DNA of 64,000 nucleotides. It comes from Patiria pectinifera. Lineage: Eukaryota > Echinodermata > Asteroidea > Valvatida > Asterinidae. Below, in pieces: positions 51,871 through 63,386 of this stretch. The notes beneath the pieces were generated by a model. It saw only the letters and a list, made by a program, of their open reading frames with translations, was not told the origin of the DNA and did not search any database. The translations under genes were made by a program, and so were the position numbers. The stretch is from the NCBI GenBank assembly GCA_029964075.1, contig CM057135.1:25136863-25200862 (forward strand). The letters run 5' to 3'. Numbering within the stretch: position 1 is the first letter of the stretch; every line of letters starts with the position of its first letter.

Positions 51871-54800
51871 TTCACTGTAAACTTCCAAAACAACCATTTG
51901 GCAGAACTACATGTACCCCTATTAAACTTGTGGTGAACAGAGCCATATGGAATGTTTGGTTATAGTTCACCAGTTGGGCGCAGCATCCCCTTTAATCCAG
52001 TCTAGAACATTTAAAGGTGACCAATCAAAACCAAGGGCTCAGTTCACCTAGACTGCATTCCAGCATTCATCTCCACAGCTGTCATTATACCCCCCCCCCC
52101 TAGCTTCAGGAAGTGTTTGATTGTTTAGTTCAATTACTCATCCCCCCATTATCTAATGAGAGTCTGAAATTGGTAATCACCCCTCTACCTAAATAAATAA
52201 CCTCTCTTTCCTGTTATCAAACAAACAACAACCTGCGGGCTATACACTTCATTTTATTGGGTCTTCATCATACCTGAAATAGTCGGGTTCTTTTCATTTG
52301 TACTGCACTAAGGGCATTGGTTACGTAACCAAGATGGCCGCCGTGCACCACCTCCTGTATGTGTTTATCCAAATAAGCAAAGATTACTTGTCACACAATC
52401 AAAATCTTGGAAAACAAAAGAAATTTTGTGTCAAGTCAGCAACGGGAATTTGTCCAGTCAAAATCGGGACACACCAAGGTCACTCCTCAAAGATATTTTT
52501 GGGAGCAATTACGGCCAATTCCCACAGTTAAGAGAGAGAGAAAATCGTCACAGTGCCAATCAGGCCCTATGCTGGGCGCTCTGTGCCAGGCTGATGGTCC
52601 CATCATGTGTGCCACATGGCACAATGGCCATTGGTGTCCAGCCGAGAGAGAAATATTTTTACAAATAAACTCCGGTGGTGGGCCCTTGGAGTATCTGTGG
52701 CCAGATGCAGTCTGTCCTGTCAGGCGTTCTTTGATCCTTGATGGTCAGTCAGTTGAAGGTTGATGCAAGATTAGGGATTCCTTTTCTTCTTCCATGAATA
52801 GTTTTTCCCTCCAAGGGACATGGAAGTAAATTAATGAAACTTGGGTGCTCAGATTATTAGAAACAAATTCGGGGAAATTAAGTTTGCTTAATACTTAAAT
52901 ATTTGACACCAAAATTAAGAAAATTTTATCAAAATTTAAAGATTTTGAACAGACTCTTCTTCTTTGTTTTAAACTGAACTTGGGGAAGAGATGAAGTAGC
53001 TCTTTGTGGTAAAATTGTTGAACACAAGATTCCACTTTCAACATTTTGATTCTGGAAGATTTCCATTGTCCGACCACACACTTATTGGCTGGAATTTATC
53101 TTCAGGCGCAAGATCTATTCTTAATTACCTTGTCGGGACTCTGTGCATACCAAAGAGTCTGCCTGGAGTATCGACCGAGGAGCTACAACCTAACAAGTAT
53201 CCCTGAAACCATCCCCCACCCCTAAGCTGCCCACCCATCCCTCTCGAGCTCCTCCTTACCCCTTGAAATTGTTCTGATTGAGGCAAAAGATCTGTATATG
53301 CTAGCTTGATTGGTTCAACTCGCCTATTAGCCCCAGCCAGATGAGTTCATCCTGCTTGAAATTTGCTTCTGCTGTACCACAGACTAAAAAGAGTGGTTCC
53401 GTAGATTGGACATGGTGTAAAATTTCTTCAGCTGGAACAAATTGTGTTTGAAGTATAAACAGTGGATGTGGCAGGGTTACGCCTGGAGCTGGGGAATGAT
53501 TGGGTCTTTTTTTTCTCTTTTCTTGCCGGAGTACTAGTTTCCTCCCGAAGTGGTTGTGGTAGGAACCCAAGGACTGTGGTCTTGAGAGGAGGCCGGAAAC
53601 CGCAAAGATGTTATCTGTTAACTAGGCACTTCACAAGAAATCAATATCTTGGATTGGTGGTTGACCAATAAGGGAGCCCCCTTGTGTAGGAATTTGTCCA
53701 GGGTGTGATTATGTGGTCAACTCGCCAGAGCAAAATTGGGTCAGGCAAGTGTCCCCTCATGTCTTGTGATGTGAAGGTTTCGAAGAGTTCTCCAGATGTT
53801 GCATCTAGGAGATCCTCAGACATTGGCTCCATGCACAAGTACCCCCTCAACAGTTAGAAAGAACAAGTTGGGGGAGACTACTAGGAGAGACATTTGTTGA
53901 TAACACCTGACTTTCACGCGAAGATACTATCTTTGTGTACTTAATCGTGGGTACGTTGCACTATACGCGCAAACCAGTACGTGCTTGCGGTGTGTCTAGT
54001 CCACTTGGCTCTCAAAAAGTGGTTAAATAGCGCCCTCTCTAGTTAACGCACGGAGCTCATTGCTCCTCCTTTCAGTTGCCCCACAAAGAGTCCCACAGTA
54101 GCTAACACGACCACCTAACTCAATCACAGCTGTACATCATCCTGGCAGATAATTTTTTTCTGAAGGGCGGGATTCAAGGGCAAGGTTCAGGAAAGCAGCT
54201 GATGGAGTGAATCATAAGGCTTTAGACTCCCAGAGGGTGATGAAGGAACAGACAGACGTGGTGCTTGGTCTTCAGGGTTAGTTTCTTGGTATTCCCTGGC
54301 ACATTTTGGCAGGTGCGCTAGAGTCTTGTCACCCTGGCCAATAGGCTTGGACACAGCTGATGGGCTGAGAAGCGATGAGACACCACCAGTAACTTGATAT
54401 TTCATCTTCAGACATATTAGCCTTCTTTTGAAAAATGAACGCCGTGTGTCTTGTGGTTTTTGTTGGATGCTGCACGCGATGGCACAGATGATGTGAATGA
54501 TATCATTTCCGACTCATTTTGCAATCTCCTTTCCCCTAATGTTTGCCACCTTACTGTCACTTGTCAAGTTGATTGTCACAAATCCTAACTTAAAATCTCA
54601 CATGGTTTAACTTGAGTCGAAGTAAATGGCTCATGTTATGAATTGGAGCCAAGTTAATTCACAGAACAGCTAGGTATAGGCAAAAACTCTGCGGATCACA
54701 CAATTCTTTTGCTTGCCAAGTAACCCAAAACCAACCAAAGTCTTGGAAAGCATATTCCTTTTAGCTGGTTCTCGAATGCCTCTTTAAAGGCATCTTTAAT

Positions 54801-57481
54801 GTGCTTACAATGCTGAGCAATATTTCCTGGTTGATAATGATGACGGAGTACCAGTGGGACTCTACATTTCCAGTAGTACGGGAACAAAAAACTTGGAGCA
54901 GGTTTTCCAACCGCAAATGTTTACTTGTTTCTGTCATCACGGTGTGAACGCAGAGGCAAGTCAAAAAGCAAAGAAGGCGTGGCACCACAGTAAATGACTG
55001 TGCATTCCCTGGGTATTGAAAAGTGGGTTATTCAACATGTTGTCCTTAAGTATTATTGTATTTCACATTTGTGTATGTACACACATTACATCGCTTACTC
55101 TGTTGGCTTTACGAGCCCATCTTAAGCCCTGCTGCATGTAGTTAAGAGCTGATGACATCAGCAAGGAGATGGAGCACATAATGTCTTTACTGTTTATTGT
55201 GACTTCGCTTTTATTGAGGGGGTGGATGGAAAGTCATGGAGTTTACGAGTGGAACTATCAGATTACTTGAAAATCTTAACTCATTGCAATGCCCAAATCT
55301 GGGTGCTTTATCTTCTGACTGTTAAATAATGAGCTTGAATTTCTAGCCTTGAAAATATCCATGCAGCTTTGAAGAGAAACATTGGAAATTGAGTCTTTAA
55401 AAATCCGGCTGTTTATCTTTGAAATTTGATTTCACATTTGTCTGTGTCTATTAAAGATAGAATCTGACTTACAGCAGGGCTTCAAATGGTTCAAAAACTT
55501 TCACATTTAGGTTAATTCCTGATTTATAAAGGCAACTCGTTGTAGATGCTGCAAACTACAGTTGGTGCATGTCTTGCAAATTTTGTCTGAAAAACAAAAA
55601 GAGGAACATTGACTTGTGCTCTACCATTTGTCGGTGGACAGCAGTATTCCCAGTCACAAAATACAGCAGCTTGATTGCCTGCTTAGAGTGAGATTAAAAA
55701 AAAAGGGAATCTGGCCTGTTTGTTGATGTACGAGTTACCCAAACCCTACAAAAGAATCCCCCAAATGTGATTGTATAGGTAGCTAGGCAGAGAGAATCTT
55801 AAACAGAAGTTGATGCCGGTCAGCGAGTGGAGACTCTGAAAGGGATTGTTTGCGCACCCTTTATGGGGATTGCGGCCTGCAGCTATGCAAGATATTTCGC
55901 ACAATGTCCTGAAAGACTTTCCCTGTCTGCCTTGTCAATCTAAGACGGGGATTGATTGAGCCGTGATTTGCCAAGAACCTTTTAAGACTACCTCTTTATT
56001 CCATCCCAAGTTATGTATTCCTTATATGTAAGTACGCCCTGAGCTCTACTCCTAATAGTTTAAATATGCATTGAGCCAACCCAGCCCCTTATCCCTAAAC
56101 CCCAAAAGGCCATAGGTACACACAACTCTGTGCTTCGATCAGGCTTAAGTCAGGCATCCTTTCACTCTGGGGCTAGATTGCAGATTTGCTCCCAGACCAC
56201 AAAATGTCGAGTTGCTACAACATTAGGATCTGAATAAGGTAAACAGGTTCTGTTGCTCGGTTGCGGTTTTACCAGACATCCCCCCCCAACCACCCTTCCA
56301 CTCCAAACAACTGCAGCAGAATGCTTTCCCTTTTTGTTTAAAAGAGCAAACAAATCACACTGAATTGCCCTATTTTAGGGTCCAGGAGCACTCGATGCTT
56401 GTCAACAATCTTAAGAAAGCAACAGGAGTTGTTTTGGTACAAACGTTCAACTCTCTTTCCCCTTCCAGCATGTACTCTAATTGTTGTTTGTAGCAATAAA
56501 GATTTGAATGCCTTCTCTGAATGGGCGTCCAATTGCTGTGATGCGCATTACGACTCCTCCCAACGTTCCAGGACAAAAGTTCCATTTCTTAATACCTCGG
56601 TGCCAACTTTTAAACAAGTGTTTTGCCCGGACTAGCCTCTTTTTTTTTTACATGTTAAAGTCTGTCCTCTTTGATGGAACCGTATAACTTCTTTTACCGA
56701 GACACTTTGGAAAAGTAAGAAACTTGCCGGCGTCCAGCCAAGTGATGAAGTGTTTCCAAAAATAATGGACAGAGGATTAATTAACTATTATTCACTATCA
56801 CGGGAGACAGATACATCAATACTGGTTCCAGATTTCTTGTGGTTTTTCCAGCCAGACTTTTTTTGTGTTTTGTATTCCTTTTACTCATTTGGTCTCTGTG
56901 GTTAACAGATCTTTTCAGGAACTGTCCAGGAGTTGGCGACATGTTTGGTTTTGTGTCACTTACTTCCGCAGTCCTTTTTCAACCTTTACAAATGATTGTT
57001 AACTTATAGATCTGTGTGCTTATTGGGGTAGGTTTGCAGCAGCTAATTTTTGTGTGTGAAATGATGATAGTAGATATATTAATGGCAATCTGAAAGAAAT
57101 AGGTTTTGAGAATGTTTGAAAAGGTTTGGGGTGGGGGAAGGGGTTAGGCACATGCAGAGATATTGTAATAAGTTGAGTGGCCCAAAGTGCAAAGGTGACA
57201 CGTCCCTGGTAGATGTGAGGTTTTTGATTGATGTTGGAAAATGTGAAATGTGACTTCAGCTGAAGTGAATCATATTGCGTGTGAATGTTATGTATGAATG
57301 GATACCCTGGGAATAAAATGACTAATGTGCTAGAGATTATGGCACACATTAATGTGTGCTTGCATGTGTTCTTTTATTTTCAAGCCCCTGCACGCATAAA
57401 TATTTGGAACTGATGCACTAAGTCATAATATTGACTTTTTTTAACCAATGACATCACTTGTTCTATAATTTTGCATATCAG

Positions 57482-57628
57482 GTGGTAATGAACTGCCCAA
57501 TCAGCCGTTCCGTCTCAACTGGTCTTGGATCTCATTGGAGCGCGAGTACTACGAGGTGAATGAGACTGATAGGTTTCTGGAGCTCAAACTCATCAGGCGT
57601 GGATACCTGGGAGAGACCTCATTTGTTG
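57482..57628 (+). CDS. FREM2: FREM2/ECM3-like exon: CSPG-to-Calx-beta linker and first half of Calx-beta 1
   Basis: This 147-base exon is in phase 1 at both ends (acceptor catatcag, donor gtgagt at 57629). It completes the split Gly codon and reads [17 protein letters not shown], the conserved linker that leads from the last CSPG repeat into the first Calx-beta domain of FREM2-type proteins. It continues through YYEVNET and [12 protein letters not shown], which are the first strands of Calx-beta 1. Two glycosylation sequons (NWS, NET) are visible. Its third-codon-position G/C use (30 of 48 full codons by my count) is lower than in the following exons. The remaining half of the domain is in the next exon, only 416 bases away. 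The family assignment is strong. FREM2 rather than FRAS1 rests on my recollection of the linker sequence. Confidence 0.93.
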
Positions 57629-58044
57629 GTGAGTAGCTCAATTTATTTTCTACGGACTTAAAACTCTTATTTCAGAATATTTTTTGTTGTCTAGAGCGTT
57701 ACAAAATACAGAAACTTAGCATTTGATTAAACACAACATCATTTCTTTTTATGTGTTAGACAATATAAATTATAAGGCACATGCTAAAAGCTAAAAAAGT
57801 TGTATTGTAAGCTTGGTTTAGTAAATTCTGTGACATTCTTTTTGTTTGACACAAGCAATAACATGGCTCCCTGATCAAGCCAGAATTTGAGTTGGCCTGG
57901 AATCTGTGATGAATGTTCCCCGCTAAATCCCCAGTCGAAGAGCTCGGAATTCAAACAAAGTGTGCCAAGCCCCATGTCCATAGCAAAAGCCTCATCAATC
58001 AAGTCTTACTCCACTCTCTCCCCCCCCCCCCCCCCTCCCCACAG
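57629..58044 (+). other. Intron with poly-C acceptor tract
   Basis: This 416-base phase-1 intron is the shortest in the window. The donor is gtgagt and the acceptor ends cctccccacag. The pyrimidine tract is an almost pure run of C (16 consecutive C at 58020-58035, one T, four more C). I see no other feature in it. Confidence 0.9.
58020..58044 (+). promoter_or_regulatory. Splice acceptor with poly-C tract
   Basis: Sixteen C, then TCCCCACAG, directly precede the exon at 58045. Together with ctctct just upstream this gives a fully pyrimidine but unusually C-rich tract. Confidence 0.85.
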
Positions 58045-58275
58045 GCATCAAGGCTGTTGATGGTACCGCCATCGCCGGCGAGGACTTCCGCGGCAAGTCA
58101 GCCCGCCAGGTTCAGTTCAACCCGGGTCAGGAGATGGGCTTCTGGCGCGTGCGCATCACCAACGACGAGAGCTACGAGCAGGCCGAGGTCTTTGAGGTCA
58201 TCCTGCACGACGCCGTCATGGGGGCACTGGAGTACCCCGACCGCGCCCTCATCAGGATCCTGGACTCGGAAGATG
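58045..58275 (+). CDS. FREM2: FREM2/ECM3-like exon: second half of Calx-beta 1
   Basis: This 231-base exon is in phase 1 at both ends (donor gtgagt at 58276). It carries the core of a Calx-beta domain, the immunoglobulin-like fold first described in Na/Ca exchangers and used as Ca-binding or adhesive modules in FREM proteins. The signature DGTAIAGEDF is clear, followed by RQVQFNPGQEMGFWRVRI, then the acidic NDESYEQAEVFEVIL motif and the closing strand RALIRILDSED. In FREM2-type proteins the QVQFNPGQ stretch is characteristic. Codon use is strongly biased: by my count 65 of 76 full codons end in G or C, in sharp contrast to the surrounding introns. The reading joins 57628 through a split Gly codon and continues at 60549 through a split Glu codon. 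Confidence 0.95.
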
Positions 58276-60548
58276 GTGAGTTCTGAACTTATCCCTCAGA
58301 CTTGGGGGAAAAAGTCTGTCTCAAAACCTCAGAACCAAAATAGAGTTAACCCCAATTCTCTAGGCATTTCTTTACCAGGCCTAGAATCCTTGCTCAATCC
58401 TACAAAATCCACCATAATGAGCAGTTGGGGGACTTGGATGGATTCAGGATCCGAACAGTTTAACTCCTTGGCTACATGTTTGGTGTGTACATGAGGTATA
58501 TGTGTACTACACTGGTGGATTTTGATGGGCTCAGGACACCAACCATTTTTTGCATGACAAAATTGATGGATTTTGGCGGATTCAGGATACTTTCTAGTAA
58601 AAATACCCAAGAAGTTAGGGTTAAAGTGGTGTATTATGCAGCCTGAAGTTGCTGCAAACATCTAGTTGTTTTTCCTTTTCGGTTTTTTTTGCTTGTAAAG
58701 CAAGGGGTAAATGAAGTGTTTTGTTGGCTTCCTAATTAGAAGGGGGTTCAGTATAGGATGATGAGGGGCTTATGAAGTCCTGGTGCATCCTGCCCTTGAG
58801 ACTTTGAAGAATGATGAATGCTCGCAATAAGAGCAGTCCAGGGTGCTTTCAGTTAAAGATGTTTACAGTTCAGGGTCGTTTCAGTTTAGTTCTCCTATAT
58901 ATACAGAATTTATTAGGCATTATAAAAAGTAGGGAGATTTTAGTACTGAAATCTCTTTGTGTAGCAGTTGTTCTTTAGGGGCATTTGTAGGGGAGGAAAC
59001 GGGATTGACAAACATTGTGTCCGGTAATTGTTTGGGAAGGGGTTAAGGGAGGATAAGTTAGGTAATTGACTGGGTGAAGTGCCCCAGACTGAGGGTGGAA
59101 AAATCAGAGCCTTCATTTGTGGTTTTTCTATTAAAAGCATTCCGCAGATGGACATCAGCCTTGTTTAGATGCTTAAATTAAAAATTGGAGACTCGGTTGG
59201 AAGATGATTAAAAGGCCGCTGACCAAAAAAACCTCTTGTTAAGAGGTGGAAGGAGATGGAATGGGTGAATTTACTTGCATTCAGATCTGTTGAATGCACA
59301 AAACCGAGGGATTAGGTGGGCGTCCAAAAGGAAGAGTGGGCAACAAGAGAATAGGGAATTGGTTGGGGGTGGATGGGTGAGGTTAAAAAAAAAAAAAAAA
59401 AACTGAAAGAATATAATGAAAGGCCAGCAGGCAGGAGCCTGACTTTTGAACCAATTTGAAGGGTCGATGGAGGCTGGCTGTCTGCCTCCCTGGGCATTTA
59501 ATCACTGTCTCCTTCGAAAGTTGCTCCTTCTCCCCGGTAATCCAGGTTTTGTCCCCCTTTCTTCGGAGGTTGTTAACCCCACCAACACTATCATTAAGCT
59601 GGGCATCAATGAAAGAAGCCATCCTAGTCTCCGTGGAATCTTGCTGCAAGGGTTATTGTTTTGGTATTGAACATAAAATTGACAATTTGGAGGAATTGAG
59701 GAGAGGAAGATTGGGTGGGGGGGGGAGAGAGAAACAAACAGGACTCGGAGTAAGATAATGAAGTCGTTTTTTTCCCTTCTTTTGTCATTGAACTGTTTTG
59801 AGTTGTCCTTATGGATCTTATTGATTGGGTTGAAACACAGAAAACACTAAAGGGCTTTGGTTGAAACACAAACAGCTTGACATCCTAGTTTGGGAGTTGG
59901 ATGTTGATAAAAAAAAAAAAGCAAACACTTTTTTCAGATGAAAATGCCTTTTGCAACTGTCGCTCCTTCCTTCCTCCCGGGAAGGTTATAGAAGTCCGAA
60001 CGAACAACGAAAAGTTTGTAGGGAATGTTTTTTGTACAGAATCCTACACAGTGCAATCCCCGCCAAAAAAAAGCCAACAGCAGTACTATCTACACAAGTT
60101 TTTTCACCTTGGAACGTGTTTGAATTTGTTAGTTTGATCCCGCATAAAGTAAACAAGGGGAGAGGAGGGCAAACATATCAAGAGATTCGGGGCGAAACAG
60201 TCCAGGAAGAATTGTCTCCCGTTAATGATAACAGTGCGTTGTCAGTTCAGGCACTTGTAGAGATGCCTGCAAATAGACACATGTAATGAACTGGAAATGA
60301 GATCTTCAATTGGATCATCGTCCTTTGGGAGGCGAGGCGGGTGCCCGTATTATGAAAGCATGAAAAGCCTATTCTGAAACATCAGGTACTCTTACAAAAA
60401 TGTCTGATGAATTAAAACTCCCAGTGAATTCATTGATACTATGCTACAGTAATTTAGGGAAATACACAACAGGAACACCTAGTGTGATTGTTCAAATTAT
60501 TATTTTTTTTTCTTACTTTTTTACTTTACTTTATTTTTCTACAAACAG
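58276..60548 (+). other. Intron between Calx-beta 1 and Calx-beta 2 exons
   Basis: This phase-1 intron of about 2.27 kb has the donor gtgagt and the acceptor tctacaaacag. The region before the acceptor (about 60498-60540) is a T-rich pyrimidine tract. The motif GGATTCAGGAT and close variants recur near 58436, 58517 and 58567, a weak imperfect repeat. There is an 18-base A run at 59385-59402 and a G run near 59717. The short ORFs here are not recognisable. Confidence 0.85.
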
Positions 60549-60677
60549 AATCCTTTGTATTCATCGATGCCGAGAGCCCCTACATCATCAATGAAGACAT
60601 CGGCGAGGTGCTTATCCCCATCCGACGAGGCGGTGACCTGTCCGAGGAGATGATGGTCCTCTGCTCAACGATGCCAG
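60549..60677 (+). CDS. FREM2: FREM2/ECM3-like exon: first half of Calx-beta 2
   Basis: This 129-base exon is in phase 1 at both ends. It completes a split Glu codon and reads ESFVFIDAESPYIINEDIG, then EVLIPIRRGGDLSEEMMVLC, the first strands of a second Calx-beta domain. The pattern 'xxVxEDxGxxxIPIRRxGDxSxE' is characteristic of the second Calx-beta of FREM2-type proteins. It ends in STMPG, with the last Gly codon split across the intron. The downstream donor is gtacca, a poor match to the consensus beyond the GT. Even so, only this cut preserves both the GT-AG rule and the frame into 63387. The other half of the domain is at 63387-63638. Confidence 0.93.
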
Positions 60678-63386
60678 GTACCAGACTAAAACACGTAGTG
60701 ATTCTAAATGGTTCAGATTTAAGGCTTAAAAAGTTAGGCTACGCATCACTTAAAAGTTTACAAATTTGAAGACAAGTTGAAGACAATTTCATGATCCTAC
60801 TTAGCACCGAAATTTGCTATAGGCACAGAAAAAACAGGTTCCAAAAGTTTTGGATATTGGTTGTGGCCGGTTCTGTAAGCAAATTTTTTTTGGCCTAACT
60901 GGAAATTGCGGCCTGGTTCCGATATGGTCTAATGAAATTTACTTACTGCAAAAAAAACAGTAAGAGTATGCAATTATAACACAGTATTAGCACTTGGTGC
61001 ATGTAACTGAAGTGTTAGGCACACTTAGCTGGTGCTCAACATATCTGTGTGCTATGTATTATCAGAGGTTCAGTTTACCAGCTAAACTCCACTGATGCGT
61101 ACTGGTATAATACAAAAGCATTCCACACTGTATTTTTGACAGTGAGCGCGCCGATGTTCGGTCAAGTGATTTTCAATACAGTTGTGCGATAAGACATGGG
61201 GATTCAATCATGCAAAAGACTGCAAACTTTCACACAGTTTTCCCTTTTTTTTGTGTTTACTGATCAACCAGAAAGAAATAAAAGCCTGCATTCTTTTTTT
61301 CCCCCTCGGCAACACCCACACAAAAAGTTACTAAATTTAAACCCCATTTGCCAATGTTTTGGTAGGAGTTCAATCTGGCAACAAAATGTATTGCACATTG
61401 GCACATATGGTTTCTATTTTCCAAGCAGATGGTCCCACTCAAACGTACTTTATTTAATCACCCAATGTGGAATTCAGCTCATCATGAACCTATTCCCCAG
61501 GTCTATAGTTTCATCTTAAAAGGCAAAAAACTGCTAAAAGATGACTCATTCTGACATTTTATCAACTCTAAAACATATATTCTGCACTGAAAGGATTTAA
61601 AGATTGGTTATCACCTGACTTGATTGTCCCAGTTTTTCCCCACTGATCTGGTGTTGGTAGTCTGCCCTGTAGGCATTTTTATGATATTTCACCGGTCCCC
61701 TGTGCTCAACCCAATAACCCACAAACTTTGTGTGTGTGTGTGGAGACTTCTCCCTGAGCTACACTCCAACAAGACTCCAGACATAATAGGTTACAAGGTT
61801 TAACACACACTTGGGACGGCTGACAGTAATAAAGTTATTCCATAGAACACAGTTCATTTTTTTCACCACTTGTTCCTCATTATTGTTTTCTCCGAGGGGT
61901 GATATACAGGTTTCAGATTTTCCCAAGAGACATGAACTTTTGTTTTCCTCATTCTTCTCCAAAGGAGCAAACCTCACAGGCAAATCTCACAGGCATTTGT
62001 TGAATCAAAACCAATTACGGGCCATCACAAATTGTCAAGACTTTTGTTCAGAGCACCAGGGGTGTATTTTGAGGGAGATTTTTGTTGAGAAGCGTTGGCG
62101 GTGTGGGCAGGTGAAGAACAGGTTGTTTCAATCGAGACTGACTGGGTTGAAAAAAGAGCCACCCACCACAAAATGACAAAATTAACTAGTGACAAGTTCA
62201 CTCATTGTGTTCATCAATCGCAAACCTCCATACCGTGGGAGATTTTTTGGGGGGAGAACAAAACTTGCATCAAGCTTGGAGATTGCTGTACAGGGGTCTA
62301 TTCAGTTCTTGAATGAATATTGTTACAAATTTCAATAGCTTCAAACCTTTCCGGATCTAATTCTGGTAGTAATTTCAACCTCCCACACATTTGCATTTTT
62401 GGGATTGAAAAAGAGCCAACACAAAGTGGCGAACAGGAAATAAATTTGACTTTTTGCACTCGGCTATGAACTGCCTCACTGATTTTCAACTAACTTCACT
62501 GTTTACATTTGGGTTCAGCGCAGGGGCTAATTTAATGGCCCTGCTGTATGGGTTGCTGAAAAGTGAAAGATTTTGTGAACTGTGTGGTAGGAAAAAAGGT
62601 GCTTATGAAATGCTTATACTCGCAGGCACTAGTGTTGTTAATTTCTGGCAATGAAACGAAGGATTCCTCAGGAGCCCCCTAGACACTATAGCTCGCAAGC
62701 CTGAAGAACCCTGTAGAGAGGAGACAATGAGAAGAAATTACAGTTTTAGAGGTGAGAGGAAAACCCCAGAAGAATATTCTGGGGAAACCCCCAGAGTCAG
62801 GTAGGGACTGAAAACCCAATCCACATGCTGGCCCAGGCGGGATTCGAACCCGGGTCACAGCGGTGGAAGGCGAGGAAAGTACCGCTACGCCAACCTGACT
62901 CCCCAGTATTTAAACCCATTTAGAGCAAAACCTTTTGCTTTGCCTACAATCTCAGGGAAAAAGGACACTTTAGGTTCTTTCTGTATGCAGTAAATCGTGT
63001 GCGTAAGTAGCTTGACACCGGGTTGAGAACATGACCAAAATTTATAAAAATGAAAACTGAAATGTCAAAGACTTAGCATCACATTTAGTGCCAGATCACA
63101 GTCCCTGTAAACCATGCGGGTTGAACTTTGTGACCCTCCAACACAAAACCAGTCGGAAGTATTTTGAGATGCAGCCTATAATACAATCTGTAATGCTTAG
63201 AATATTGATGAAAATTGGGAGCTGAAAATACCTATAACTCCGTCAGATTTTGTCTGATTCCCGTATTCATTAGAAGGCGTACTCCGTGTCCTTTCCAGTG
63301 TGCCCAAAATCCCAATTTTCAAGAACAGGTCCAAGGGACTAGTTTTGTTGATTTGTTACCTTTAACCTTTGAACCCATGCACACAG
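60678..63386 (+). other. Intron inside Calx-beta 2
   Basis: This phase-1 intron of about 2.7 kb has the weak donor gtacca and the acceptor catgcacacag. The seven bases CAGGTAC occur at both splice junctions (60675-60681 and 63384-63390). The intron contains a (TG)n run near 61731-61741 and a tRNA-derived SINE on the minus strand (about 62750-62905). I see no other gene. Confidence 0.85.
62750..62905 (-). repeat. tRNA-derived SINE with CCCCAGAA hairpin
   Basis: Read on the minus strand it has an A box (TTGGCGTAGCGGT, 62881-62893), a tRNA-like arm and a canonical B box (GGGTTCGAATCCC, 62839-62851). A body follows that contains the hairpin CCCCAGAA, gaata, TTCTGGGG (62764-62784). This is a different SINE type from those at 12341 and 16624. 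It lies in the intron that splits Calx-beta 2, antisense to the gene. Confidence 0.75.

Larger units (their letters stand above)
22781..57481 (+). other. Giant intron (about 34.7 kb) of the FREM2/ECM3-like gene
   Basis: This phase-1 intron has the donor gtaagt at 22781 and the acceptor ttgcatatcag ending at 57481. The protein reads straight across it from the CSPG repeat into the conserved RLNWSWIS linker before Calx-beta 1, so no constitutive exon seems to be missing. I see no nested gene: the longest ORF here (50830-51465, 211 codons) has no recognisable domain and is rich in low-complexity stretches. The intron contains an inverted-repeat element (24343-24589), a perfect palindrome (28989-29014), a minisatellite (36119-36500), another AGGCATGCAA element (40407-40550), two tRNA-like SINE remnants (47351-47434, 51770-51870) and several G or C homopolymers. 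Enhancers are plausible in an intron this size but cannot be seen from sequence alone. Confidence 0.8.

Noticed and set aside
57913..58494. 193-codon + strand ORF overlapping the exon at 58045
   Set aside because: It is in a different frame from the Calx-beta reading and runs through the splice acceptor and into the next intron; its serine/proline/arginine-rich content is a frame-shifted artefact.
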